From Antarcticimicrobium sp033791545 (lineage in GTDB: Bacteria; Pseudomonadota; Alphaproteobacteria; Rhodobacterales; Rhodobacteraceae), in NCBI GenBank assembly GCA_033791545.1, contig JASJGL010000159.1, positions 30,456 through 94,455 of the forward strand: a stretch of 64,000 nt of DNA, written 5' to 3'. The position numbers and the translations under genes were made by a program. How positions within the stretch are numbered: the stretch's first letter is position 1; each line of letters begins with the position of its first letter. A model generated the notes under the pieces. The model had not been told where the DNA came from. It was given only the letters and a program-made list of their open reading frames with translations, and searched no databases. Positions 50,631 to 58,768 of this stretch are shown one piece after another.

Positions 50631-51509
50631 TCAGGTCTCGTTCGGCCAATACAGCCGCATCGGGTTGTCGATCAGCAGCGCCTTTTGCAGCGCCGCGCTG
50701 GGCGCGATCCGGGGGATCACGTCCACCAGTTGGCCGTCATCGGGCACATGCGATTTCATGTTCGGATGCGGCCAGTCGGTGCCCCAGAGCACCCGGTCGG
50801 GAAAACTCTCGACCAGATGGCGGGCAAAGGGGATCACGTCATCATAGGGCGGGCCCGCGACGGTCAGACGTTCCGGGCAGCTGACCTTGGTCCAGATATT
50901 GTCGTTGCGCGCCAGAAGATCGACAAAGCGTTGGAAATCAGGATGATCGACGCCCTTGGTCACGTCGGGGCGGCCCATGTGATCAACCACGATGGTTGCC
51001 GGTAGGCTTTCCAGAAAGGGGATCAACTCTTCCAGATCGGGCGCTTCGAAATAAACCACGATATGCCAGCCCAGCTTGGCGATCCGCTCGGCAATGCCAA
51101 GGAACACTTCCTTCGGGGTGGCATCCACCAGCCGTTTGACAAAGTTGAAGCGCACCGCGCGGACCCCGGCGGCATCCATTGCACGCAAGTCCTCATCGCT
51201 CACATCGGGCGAAACCACGGCAACCCCGCGCGCCAGATCGCCCGCCGTCTCCAGCGCATCGACCAGCGCGGCGTTGTCGGTGCCGTGGCAGCTGGCCTGT
51301 ACGATCACGTTGCGCGAAAATCCCAGATGATCGCGCAGCGCGAACAGCTTTTCCTTGGGCGCATCGCAGGGGGTGTATTTGCGCTTGGGCGAATAGGGAA
51401 AGGTATCGGCGGGGCCGAAGACATGGCAATGGGCGTCCACCGCGCCGGCGGGCACCTTGAAATCCGGTGTCTTGGGGGCCGGGTGGAACGGCAGATAATC
51501 GGGATCCAT
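50631..51509 (-). CDS. ligI: 2-Pyrone-4,6-dicarboxylate hydrolase
   Basis: A 292-residue amidohydrolase-family enzyme that opens 2-pyrone-4,6-dicarboxylate to 4-oxalomesaconate. It starts MDPDYLPFHPAPKTPDFKVP and has VDAHCHVFGPADTFPY, RFNFVKRLVDATPKEVF, ATIVVDHMGRPDVTKG and VLWGTDWPHPNMKSH, the metal- and substrate-binding motifs of LigI. It is the first gene of the minus-strand ligI-ligA-ligB operon and diverges from the LysR gene. Confidence 0.9.
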   Translation of the reverse strand: MDPDYLPFHPAPKTPDFKVPAGAVDAHCHVFGPADTFPYSPKRKYTPCDAPKEKLFALRDHLGFSRNVIVQASCHGTDNAALVDALETAGDLARGVAVVSPDVSDEDLRAMDAAGVRAVRFNFVKRLVDATPKEVFLGIAERIAKLGWHIVVYFEAPDLEELIPFLESLPATIVVDHMGRPDVTKGVDHPDFQRFVDLLARNDNIWTKVSCPERLTVAGPPYDDVIPFARHLVESFPDRVLWGTDWPHPNMKSHVPDDGQLVDVIPRIAPSAALQKALLIDNPMRLYWPNET

Positions 51510-51662
51510 TTATGCGGTCTCCTTGGTCTTTCACGCGCTGTGGCAGGGGGCGCCGGGGTTGGCCGCGACATTAGGTCCATCGGGGCCGAAAGCGCCAGTT
51601 GGAAGCTTGGACGCTTTGATTGGTTTATGTTATAGATGCCGCGAATTTACGGGGAGGCTCCA

Positions 51663-52874
51663 GTGGATTTCGTGTTTCCCAACGTGCGCCATCTGCTTGC
51701 TGTGCAAGAGGTTGCGGCACAGCACCGCATCAATCTGGCCGCCACCGCCGTGCACCTGTCGCAGCCAGCGGTGACGCAAGCCGTGGCCAAGCTGGAGACG
51801 GCGCTGTCGGCGCGCCTGTTCGATCGTCGCCCCGAAGGGATGTTCCCGACCGAGGTGGGCGAGATTTTTCTGCGCCGGGTCGACCGCGCGCTGGCGCTGC
51901 TGAAAGAAGGCGAACGGCAGGCGCGCAAAAAGGCGCCGCGCCCCGGTCCGGTCGGGCGGCGCGATTTCCACCGGCTGACCACGGCGGTGCAGCTTCGCGC
52001 GCTGACTGCGGTGGCCCAGACCGGCAATTTCAGCCATGCGGCGCAGCAGCTTGGCGTTTCGCAACCCGCGGTGCACCGCGCCGCCCGCGATCTGGAGCGG
52101 CTCTCGGGGTTGGTGTTCTTCGATCCGGTGCGCCGGGGCGTGATGCTGACCCCCGCCGCCGAGGCCTTTGCCCACAACGTGCGGCTGGCCAAGGCCGAGA
52201 TCCGGCAGGGACATTTTGAGGTCGGGGAATATCTGGGGCGGGATTCCACCCATATCGCCATCGGGGCGATGCCGCTGTCGCGCACCGCGATCCTGCCAGC
52301 GGCGATTGACCAGTTGCTGCGCGAAAGCGAGGGGCGGTTGCAGTTGCAATGCGTTGACGGCCCTTATGGCGCGCTGCTGCGGGATCTGCGGTTCGGCGAC
52401 CTTGATGTTCTGATCGGTGCGCTGCGCGATCCACTGCCAGCCGACGACGTGGTGCAGGAGGCCTTGTTCGAGGATGCGCTTTCTGTCGTGGCGGCGCGCG
52501 ATCACCCGCTGGCGGGCAAGCCGGGTCTGACGCTTGCAGATACGCTGGCCTATCCCTGGATCGCGCCGCCGCTGCCGACGCCCACCGGCACCTATCTCTA
52601 TGAAAGTCTGCGCATCCCGCAACTGCCCGACACGCCGGTGCGGGTGGTGGCCAATTCGCTGGTGCTGGTGCGCGGGCTGATGATGCGGGGTGATTACGTT
52701 ACCATCATGTCGCACAAGCAGATCGAGGTGGAACAGCAATACGGCATCATGGCCGCGCTGCCCATCGAGCTTGGCGACAGCGCCCGACCGATTGGCCTGA
52801 CCTATCGCGCCAACTGGCGCCCGACCCCGACGCAGGCGCGGTTTCTGGATATGATCCGAAATCAGGCTAGGTGA
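51663..52874 (+). CDS. LysR-family regulator with two N-terminal HTH domains
   Basis: A 403-residue regulator. The GTG at 51663 has GGGGAGG 5 bp upstream. Residues about 7-65 form one LysR-type winged HTH (VRHLLAVQEVAAQHRINLAATAVHLSQPAVTQAVAKLE) and about 106-165 a second (LRALTAVAQTGNFSHAAQQLGVSQPAVHRAARDLE). The effector domain fills the rest (VDGPYGALLRDLRFGDLDVLIGAL). It lies between divergent ligI and the plus-strand ligA2-ligB2-ligC genes, so both probably respond to it. An aromatic-acid or ring-cleavage inducer is likely. Confidence 0.88.
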   Translation: MDFVFPNVRHLLAVQEVAAQHRINLAATAVHLSQPAVTQAVAKLETALSARLFDRRPEGMFPTEVGEIFLRRVDRALALLKEGERQARKKAPRPGPVGRRDFHRLTTAVQLRALTAVAQTGNFSHAAQQLGVSQPAVHRAARDLERLSGLVFFDPVRRGVMLTPAAEAFAHNVRLAKAEIRQGHFEVGEYLGRDSTHIAIGAMPLSRTAILPAAIDQLLRESEGRLQLQCVDGPYGALLRDLRFGDLDVLIGALRDPLPADDVVQEALFEDALSVVAARDHPLAGKPGLTLADTLAYPWIAPPLPTPTGTYLYESLRIPQLPDTPVRVVANSLVLVRGLMMRGDYVTIMSHKQIEVEQQYGIMAALPIELGDSARPIGLTYRANWRPTPTQARFLDMIRNQAR

Positions 52875-52911
52875 GTGCATCTATATTAGGCTAGGTGAGT
52901 GCATCTATAAC
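52864..52911 (+). repeat. 24-bp tandem duplication across the LysR stop codon
   Basis: The unit AGGCTAGGTGAGTGCATC plus six more bases is repeated twice (52864-52887 and 52888-52911), with 22 of 24 positions identical. The first copy contains the last two codons and stop of the LysR gene, so the second is a non-coding duplicate. Confidence 0.7.
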
Positions 52912-52997
52912 AGAAACGAATGCAAACCCCCGGCATTGAATTTTGGTCCCAAGGCCGGGACTGATAGGGGAGGGCAGCGCCGCTGCGCGCCCCGACC

Positions 52998-53039
52998 GGA
53001 TTGCACCGACAGGACCGCACCGACGGGATCGCACAGATG
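52998..53039 (+). repeat. 14-bp tandem repeat upstream of ligA2
   Basis: Three 14-bp units, GGATTGCACCGACA, GGACCGCACCGACG and GGATCGCACAGATG, follow one another directly at 52998, 53012 and 53026. Two further degenerate units (GCAGGGCCCGACAG, then ACAGGGCCAACAG) lead into the ligA2 leader. They are within 90 bp of the gene start. Confidence 0.6.
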
Positions 53040-53080
53040 GCAGGGCCCGACAGACAGGGCCAACAGGGAGAGTAGCACAG

Positions 53081-53482
53081 ATGACCGAGCGTACCGAAAA
53101 ACCCTATGACGACATTCCCGGCACCTTCGTGTTCGACGCCGATCGCTCGCGCGAGGGCTATCACCTGAACATGTTCTGCATCTCGCTGCGGCTGGCCGAC
53201 AACCGCGCCGCGTTTGGCGCCGACGAGGGGACCTATCTGGATCGCTATCCGATGACCCCGGCACAGCGTCAGGCCGTGCTGGCGCGCGACTGGATGGAGC
53301 TTTTGCGGCTGGGCGGGAACATCTATTACACCTCAAAGCTGGCGGCCAATGACGGCATCACCTTTCAGGAGCTTGCCGCGAAGATGACCGGCGTGCCCAA
53401 TGAGGAGTATCGCGACATGATGCTGCGCGGGGGCCGCCCGATCGAGGGCAACCGCTATAAATCCGAATGGGAGAAGACATAA
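53081..53482 (+). CDS. ligA: Protocatechuate 4,5-dioxygenase alpha subunit, LigA
   Basis: A 133-residue small subunit. DDIPGTFVFDADRSREGYHLNMFCISL, YLDRYPMTPAQRQAVLARD, LGGNIYYTSKLAANDGITFQELAAKMTG and MLRGGRPIEGN agree closely with LigA of the Sphingobium protocatechuate pathway. The start at 53081 has AGGGAG 11 bp upstream. It precedes its beta partner with a TAATG overlap. An upstream frame extending to 52943 is repeat DNA. Confidence 0.92.
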   Translation: MTERTEKPYDDIPGTFVFDADRSREGYHLNMFCISLRLADNRAAFGADEGTYLDRYPMTPAQRQAVLARDWMELLRLGGNIYYTSKLAANDGITFQELAAKMTGVPNEEYRDMMLRGGRPIEGNRYKSEWEKT

Positions 53483-54333
53483 TGGCGCGGATCACCGCAG
53501 GGGTGGGCTGTTCCCACGTACCGGCCATCGGCGTGGCAATGGACACCGGCATTACCGACCAACCCTATTGGAAACCGCTGTTCGACGGGTTCGTCAAAAG
53601 CCGCGAATGGATGAAGGACAACAAGCCGGATGTGATCTTTCTGGTCTATAACGACCATTGCACCGCGTTTGATGCCTCCTGCATCCCGACCTTCGCGCTG
53701 GGCTGCGCGGCAGAGTTCGCCCCCGCCGACGAAGGCTGGGGTCGTCGCCCGGTGCCCGTGGTCAAGGGCCATCAGAAACTGGCCAGCCATATCGCGCAAT
53801 CGGTCATTCTGGACGAATTCGACCTGACCATCATGAACGAGATGGAGGTCGATCACGGCTTGACCGTGCCGCTGTCGGTGATGTTCGGCGGACATGGGGT
53901 GGACGATGAATGGCCCTGTCCGGTGATCCCGCTGGCGGTCAACGTGGTGCAATACCCGGCCCCGACCGGCAACCGCTGCTATAATCTGGGCAAGGCGATC
54001 CGCCGGGCGATCGACAGCTATCCCGAAGATCTCAACGTGATGATCTTTGGCACCGGCGGCATGTCGCACCAGTTGCAGGCCGAACGGGCCGGCCTGATCA
54101 ACCCGGAATGGGACAACCGCTTTCTCGACTCCATGGCGAACGACCCCGAGGCGGCGCGCCAGATCACCCATCTGGAATACCTGCGCGAGACCGGCTCCGA
54201 GGGCATCGAAATGGTGATGTGGCTGGTCATGCGCGGCGCGCTGGACGAAAAAGTAACCGAGGTTCACCGCCACTACCACGTGCCCGCCTCGAACACGGCG
54301 GTGGGCCATATCATTCTGGAAAACCACGAGTAA
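53482..54333 (+). CDS. ligB: Protocatechuate 4,5-dioxygenase beta subunit, LigB
   Basis: A 283-residue catalytic subunit that opens protocatechuate between C4 and C5 with Fe(II). The key residues are in GCSHVPAIG (His12), FLVYNDHCTAF (His61), MEVDHGLTVPL (His127), GTGGMSHQLQAERAG (His195) and TGSEGIEMVMWL (Glu242); numbers are those of LigB by eye alignment. It is far more LigB-like than the copy at 49406. It starts in the ligA2 stop and is followed by an 11-bp tandem repeat that includes its stop. Confidence 0.93.
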   Translation: MARITAGVGCSHVPAIGVAMDTGITDQPYWKPLFDGFVKSREWMKDNKPDVIFLVYNDHCTAFDASCIPTFALGCAAEFAPADEGWGRRPVPVVKGHQKLASHIAQSVILDEFDLTIMNEMEVDHGLTVPLSVMFGGHGVDDEWPCPVIPLAVNVVQYPAPTGNRCYNLGKAIRRAIDSYPEDLNVMIFGTGGMSHQLQAERAGLINPEWDNRFLDSMANDPEAARQITHLEYLRETGSEGIEMVMWLVMRGALDEKVTEVHRHYHVPASNTAVGHIILENHE

Positions 54334-54377
54334 TCCACGAGTAAACGACGACGAAACCACGACTAAACTGCGGCGAA
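54324..54377 (+). repeat. 11-bp tandem repeat across the ligB stop codon
   Basis: Units of 11 bp, CCACGAGTAAT, CCACGAGTAAA, CGACGACGAAA and CCACGACTAAA, follow from 54324 (the second unit is 10 of 11 identical to the first). The first contains the ligB stop (TAA), and the repeat runs to about 13 bp before the ligC start. It is a probable slippage product. Confidence 0.65.
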
Positions 54378-54390
54378 CGGAGAGAATGTG

Positions 54391-55335
54391 ATGAGAATTT
54401 GCGTGGCCGGTGCCTATGGCGCCTTCGGGATCAAGCATCTGGATGCGCTGGCCAATATCGACGATGTCGAGGTGACCTCGGTGATGGGGCCGACCAAGGC
54501 CAAGATCGAAGCCTTTGCCGCCGAACGTGGTATTCCCCATGCCGCCGACACCCTTGAGGCCTGTCTGGCGCGCGAGGATGTCGATGCGGTGATTCTGGCA
54601 ACGCCGACCCAGATGCACGCCGCCCAGTCGATTGCCTGCATGGAGGCCGGCAAACATGTTCTGGTCGAGATTCCGATGGCGGACAGTCTGGCCGACAGTC
54701 TGGCGGTGGTGGAAAAGCAGCGCGAAACCGGTCTGGTCGCGATGGCCGGTCAGGTGCGCCGCTTCAACCCCAGCCACCAGTGGATTCACAACAAGGTTCA
54801 GGCTGGCGAGCTGAAGATCCTGCAGATGGATGTGCAGACTTATTTCTTCCGCCGCACCAACACCAACGCCAAGGGCGAGCCGCGCAGCTGGACAGATCAC
54901 CTGCTGTGGCATCATGCCTGCCACACCGTCGATCTGTTCCAGTACCAAACCGGCGGAACCGCGGTCGAGGCGTTCGGGCTGCAAGGGCCGCTGCACCCTG
55001 ATCTGGGCATCGCGATGGATATGGCCATTGGGCTCAAGGCGCCCTCGGGCGCGATTTGCTCGTTGTCGCTGAGCTTTAACAATGACGGGCCGTTCGGCAC
55101 CTTCTTTCGCTATATCTGCGACAAGGGCACCTATCTTGCGCGTTATGACGATCTCTATGATGGCAACGAGACCCAAATCGACCTGAGCGACGTGACGGTG
55201 TCCAACAACGGAATCGAGCTGATCGACCGCGAATTCGTCGCGGCCATTCGCGAGGGGCGCGAACCCAACGCCTCGGTTGCCCAGACATTGCCCGCGATGG
55301 AGACATTGGACCGGATCGAGCGCGGCCTTAAGTAG
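54391..55335 (+). CDS. ligC: 4-Carboxy-2-hydroxymuconate-6-semialdehyde dehydrogenase
   Basis: A 314-residue Gfo/Idh/MocA-type NADP-dependent enzyme that oxidises the ring-cleavage product hemiacetal to 2-pyrone-4,6-dicarboxylate. The Rossmann start is VAGAYGAFGIKHLDALA, then EIPMADSLADSLAVVEKQ, and RSWTDHLLWHHACHTVDLFQYQTGG is close to LigC. ATG at 54391 is one codon after a GTG and has GGAGAG 6 bp upstream. It completes a ligA-ligB-ligC order as in Sphingobium. Confidence 0.92.
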   Translation: MRICVAGAYGAFGIKHLDALANIDDVEVTSVMGPTKAKIEAFAAERGIPHAADTLEACLAREDVDAVILATPTQMHAAQSIACMEAGKHVLVEIPMADSLADSLAVVEKQRETGLVAMAGQVRRFNPSHQWIHNKVQAGELKILQMDVQTYFFRRTNTNAKGEPRSWTDHLLWHHACHTVDLFQYQTGGTAVEAFGLQGPLHPDLGIAMDMAIGLKAPSGAICSLSLSFNNDGPFGTFFRYICDKGTYLARYDDLYDGNETQIDLSDVTVSNNGIELIDREFVAAIREGREPNASVAQTLPAMETLDRIERGLK

Positions 55336-55439
55336 CCGAAACCGATTCCGATCTGGCGCCGCCCCCTGCGGCGTGGAATGGTATGGGGCGGGGCCATCTG
55401 GCACCCGCCTTTTTCATGTTCAATGACCGGAGAGAGCCG

Positions 55440-56984
55440 ATGAACGGTGCCGAAAGCCTTGTGCGCAGCCTGCTTGCCAGCGATGTGGAGGTTTGTTTCA
55501 CCAATCCCGGCACGTCCGAGATGCATTTTGTCGCGGCGCTGGATCATGTGCCGGGCATGCGCTCGGTGCTGGCGCTGTTCGAAGGCGTGGCGACCGGGGC
55601 GGCGGATGGCTATTGGCGCATGGCGCGCAAACCGGCTTCGACCCTGCTGCATCTGGGTCCGGGCCTCGCCAACGGGCTGGCCAACTTGCACAACGCGAAA
55701 AAGGCCGGGTCCGGCGTGGTCAATATCGTCGGCGAACATGCCGCGAGCCATGTCGCGCTGGATGCGCCGCTGACCTCGGATATCGAGGGAATCGCGCGGC
55801 CGGTGTCGCATTGGGTGCGCAGTTCGTCCTCGGCGGTCGATGTCGGGTTTGACGCCGCCCGCGCCGTGCGGGCCGCGCGCACCGCACCGGGACAGGTGGC
55901 GACCCTGATCTTGCCCGGGGATACCGCGTGGAGCATGGGGGGCGCCGTGGCCGAGGCGCTGGCTCCACATGCCCAGCCCAAGCTCGACACCGCGTTGGTG
56001 GATCAGGCGGCGCAGGCGCTGGATGGGCCGGACAGCCTGTTGTTGCTGGGCGGCAGCGCGATGTCGGCGCAGACGCTGGAACTGGCGGGACAGATCGCGG
56101 CGAAAACCGGCTGCACCCTGATGTCGGAATGGGCCAGCGCCCGGGCCGAACGGGGTGCCGGGCGGGTGGCGATGGCCAAGGTGCCCTATCCGATCGATCT
56201 GGCGTTGGAGGCCTTGGCGCCCTATCGGCGCATCGTTCTGGTCGGGGCGCGCGCGCCGATCGGGTTTTTCGCCTATCCGGGCAAACCCGCGCGGCTGACC
56301 CATCCCGAGGCCGAGATCCTCGAACTGGCCGGGGCCGCAGCGGACCTGACGGCAACGCTGGACGCGTTGGTGCAGGCCACCGGGGCAGGGGGCTCTGTCG
56401 CGCAGCTGGCGAACCCCGATCTGCCCGATCTGCCGCCGCTCGGCCCGCTGACGCCGGACAGCCTTGCGCCGCTGATCGCGCGCGCGATCCCGGAAAACGC
56501 CATCGTGGTGGATGAATCCATCACCTCCGGGCGCGGGCTTGGGGCGGCCACAACGGGGGCGGCGCCGCATAGCTGGCTGAACAATTGCGGCGGCTCCATC
56601 GGTTATGGGCTGCCGGTTTCCATTGGCGCTGCCATCGCCCGTCCTGATCGCAAGGTGCTGGCGCTGATCAGTGACGGCAGCGCCATGTATACGGTTCAGG
56701 CGCTGTGGACGCTGGCGCGCGAAGGGCTGGATGTGACCATCGTGATCTTTGCCAACCGCGCCTACAATATCCTGCGCGGCGAACTGAGCAATGTCGGGGT
56801 GCAGAACCCCGGTCCCCGCGCCATCGACATGCTGTCGCTGGATCGCCCGACGCTGGGTTGGGTCGATATGGCACGCGGCATGGGGGTAGAGGCCACCCGG
56901 GTCGAGGATACCGCCGCATTCGCCCTTGCGCTGGAGGCGGGGCTTGCCACCCCCGGCCCGGTGTTGATCGAAGCGGTGATGTAA
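55440..56984 (+). CDS. Thiamine-diphosphate-dependent enzyme (benzoylformate decarboxylase/ALS-like)
   Basis: A 514-residue ThDP enzyme of the acetolactate synthase/benzoylformate decarboxylase group. The N-terminal part has EVCFTNPGTSEMHFVAALDHV with the catalytic Glu further on in LALFEGVATGAADGYWRMA. The ThDP motif is ISDGSAMYTVQALWTLAREGLDVTIVIFAN. It has GGSIGYGLPVSIGAA, typical of this group. The substrate is unknown; its place after ligC suggests a 2-oxo acid of aromatic origin or of ring cleavage. The start follows GGAGAGAGCC. The next gene on this strand is the small protein at 57213, 228 bp away. Confidence 0.84.
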   Translation: MNGAESLVRSLLASDVEVCFTNPGTSEMHFVAALDHVPGMRSVLALFEGVATGAADGYWRMARKPASTLLHLGPGLANGLANLHNAKKAGSGVVNIVGEHAASHVALDAPLTSDIEGIARPVSHWVRSSSSAVDVGFDAARAVRAARTAPGQVATLILPGDTAWSMGGAVAEALAPHAQPKLDTALVDQAAQALDGPDSLLLLGGSAMSAQTLELAGQIAAKTGCTLMSEWASARAERGAGRVAMAKVPYPIDLALEALAPYRRIVLVGARAPIGFFAYPGKPARLTHPEAEILELAGAAADLTATLDALVQATGAGGSVAQLANPDLPDLPPLGPLTPDSLAPLIARAIPENAIVVDESITSGRGLGAATTGAAPHSWLNNCGGSIGYGLPVSIGAAIARPDRKVLALISDGSAMYTVQALWTLAREGLDVTIVIFANRAYNILRGELSNVGVQNPGPRAIDMLSLDRPTLGWVDMARGMGVEATRVEDTAAFALALEAGLATPGPVLIEAVM

Positions 56985-57120
56985 GGGGCGGCCTTAGCCC
57001 GACTTCAATTCGCCAAGACCGAAGGCACGCAGCACCGCCGGGCAAATGCTCCGGCGGGCTGATGCGTTGCGGCTGTTGCGTCCGGCCGGACCATACCGTT
57101 TTGCACGCCGAAAACCCCCG

Positions 57121-57152
57121 TTGACAAACCTGAGGCAATCACTCAGTTATAC
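57121..57152 (+). promoter_or_regulatory. Iron-responsive promoter with TGA-N9-TCA box
   Basis: A TTGACA (57121-57126) and a TTATAC (57147-57152) lie 20 nt apart. Between them is TGAGGCAATCACTCA, which is TGA-N9-TCA, the core of RirA/IscR-type (Rrf2) iron operators described in alphaproteobacteria, with CTGAG/CTCAG arms of 5 bp. A repressor there would block the promoter when iron is plentiful. The 20-nt spacing is longer than usual. Confidence 0.6.
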
Positions 57153-57212
57153 CCTTGCACAGCCACTCTGCCCTCGGCGGAGAAGCCCGCAAGACAACCA
57201 AAGGGGGCTTTT

Positions 57213-57407
57213 ATGCCGCGTGAAACCCATCTGTCAGACTGGACTGCACCGTTGCCAGAACCGCTGCTGTCACTGTGCTGCGCCGAGCGCTGCGCACAGA
57301 TCGAAAGCTGTGGCGAGGCGGCGTGTTTCCAGCTCGACTGGTTGGACGATCTGTACCGTTCCACATCGATGCGCCCCGACGCATCCACGCGGATCCGGCC
57401 CCGATAA
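57213..57407 (+). CDS. Small Cys-rich protein heading the iron operon
   Basis: A 64-residue protein with a strong ribosome-binding site (AAAGGGGG) about 6 bp upstream. It has five cysteines within CCAERCAQIESCGEAACFQ (residues 22-40) and otherwise a plain sequence. The Cys cluster could hold an iron-sulfur centre or iron. It lacks a signal peptide, so it should be cytoplasmic, unlike the proteins that follow it. No family is recognised. It precedes imelysin by 22 bp in the same orientation and shares the iron promoter. Confidence 0.6.
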   Translation: MPRETHLSDWTAPLPEPLLSLCCAERCAQIESCGEAACFQLDWLDDLYRSTSMRPDASTRIRPR

Positions 57408-57429
57408 ACCGACCGAGAGGACAGACAAG

Positions 57430-58692
57430 ATGAAATCCAAACTGCTTTGCGCGACGCTGCTGGCTGGCTGCGCCGGGACTGCCGCCTATGCCGTCGAAAA
57501 GGCCGAGGTGATCAACACCTACGCCAATATCGCCCAGGCCGCCTATGGTGATAGCGCCGCCACCGCCCATCGGTTGCAGCGGGCCGTCGAGACGCTGATC
57601 GCCGCCCCTTCGGCGGAAAACCTGCAAGCCGCGAAAACCGCTTGGCTTGCCGCCCGCGTGCCCTATCAGCAGACCGAGGCGTTCCGCTTTGGCAATCCCA
57701 TCGTTGACGAGTGGGAGGGCAAGGTAAACGGCTGGCCGCTGGACGAGGGGCTGATTGACTATGTCGATGCAGCCTATGGCGGGGCGTCGGACGAAAACCC
57801 GCTGGCGGCGCTGAACGTGGTGGCGCAACCCAAGCTCTCCATCGCGGGGCAGGAGGTGGACGCAAGCAAGATCACCCCGGCCCTGATCGAAGGCGCCCTG
57901 CACGAGGCCGACGGGATCGAGGCCAATGTGGCCAGCGGCTATCACGCCATCGAATTCATGCTCTGGGGGCAGGATCTGAACGGCACCGGGCCCGGCGCTG
58001 GCAATCGCCCTTGGACCGATTATGCCAAGGGCGATGACTGCACCAACGGAAATTGCGACCGCCGCGCCCAGTACCTCAAGGCCGCGACCGATCTGCTGGT
58101 CAGTGATCTGGGCTGGATGGCGGCGCAATGGGCCGCAGATGGTGCGGCGCGGGCCAACCTGATGCAGAACGAAAACGCCGCCGTCTCGGCGATGCTGACC
58201 GGCATGGGCAGCCTGTCCTATGGCGAGCAGGCGGGCGAGCGGATGCGGCTGGGCCTGATGCTGAACGACCCCGAGGAAGAGCACGACTGTTTCTCCGACA
58301 ACACTTACAACAGCCATTTCTATGACGGTAAGGGCATCCAGAACGTCTATCTGGGGCACTATCTGCGCGTGAATGGTGAACTGCTCTCGGGCCCCTCGCT
58401 GTCTGATCTGGTGGTCGAGGCGAACCCGGATCTGGATGCCGAGATGCAGGCCAAGCTGAGCGCGACGATGGAGGCGCTGGGCCGGATCAAGATCGCCGCC
58501 GAATCCGGGCTTGCCTATGACCAGATGCTGGCGCGCGGCAATACGGCGGGCGAGGCGCTGATCATGGGTGGTGTTGACGCGCTGATTGATCAGACCAAGA
58601 CGATTGAACGGATCGTGACCTCGCTGGAACTGGACCAGACGGGGTTTGAAGGCTCCGACAGCCTCGACAACCCGAACGCCGTTTTCCAGTAA
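57430..58692 (+). CDS. Imelysin-family iron-regulated periplasmic protein
   Basis: A 420-residue exported protein (signal peptide residues 1-21, cleavage after AYA). The imelysin motif is GYHAIEFMLWGQDL near residue 170, with the conserved His and Glu. There are helical halves before and after. NNTYNSHFYDGKGIQNVYLG-like residues in the second half are normal for this family (IrpA/EfeO relatives), which takes part in iron or heme uptake. The start at 57430 gives the signal peptide. It follows the small Cys-rich gene in the iron operon. Confidence 0.9.
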   Translation: MKSKLLCATLLAGCAGTAAYAVEKAEVINTYANIAQAAYGDSAATAHRLQRAVETLIAAPSAENLQAAKTAWLAARVPYQQTEAFRFGNPIVDEWEGKVNGWPLDEGLIDYVDAAYGGASDENPLAALNVVAQPKLSIAGQEVDASKITPALIEGALHEADGIEANVASGYHAIEFMLWGQDLNGTGPGAGNRPWTDYAKGDDCTNGNCDRRAQYLKAATDLLVSDLGWMAAQWAADGAARANLMQNENAAVSAMLTGMGSLSYGEQAGERMRLGLMLNDPEEEHDCFSDNTYNSHFYDGKGIQNVYLGHYLRVNGELLSGPSLSDLVVEANPDLDAEMQAKLSATMEALGRIKIAAESGLAYDQMLARGNTAGEALIMGGVDALIDQTKTIERIVTSLELDQTGFEGSDSLDNPNAVFQ

Positions 58693-58768
58693 CTCAGCAA
58701 TCCCACCAATTTCACGGCCAAGCCAGCCCCTCGCAAGCCCGGCCTTACTCCATAAGAAAGACAAAGAC

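Noticed and set aside
52864..53066. CRISPR-like array in the direct repeats of the lig cluster
   Set aside because: Units of 24 and 14 bp are adjacent with no spacers, so this is tandem duplication.
50257..54333. A fused gallate dioxygenase (LigB-LigA in one chain)
   Set aside because: Both pairs are separate alpha and beta genes with their own stops.
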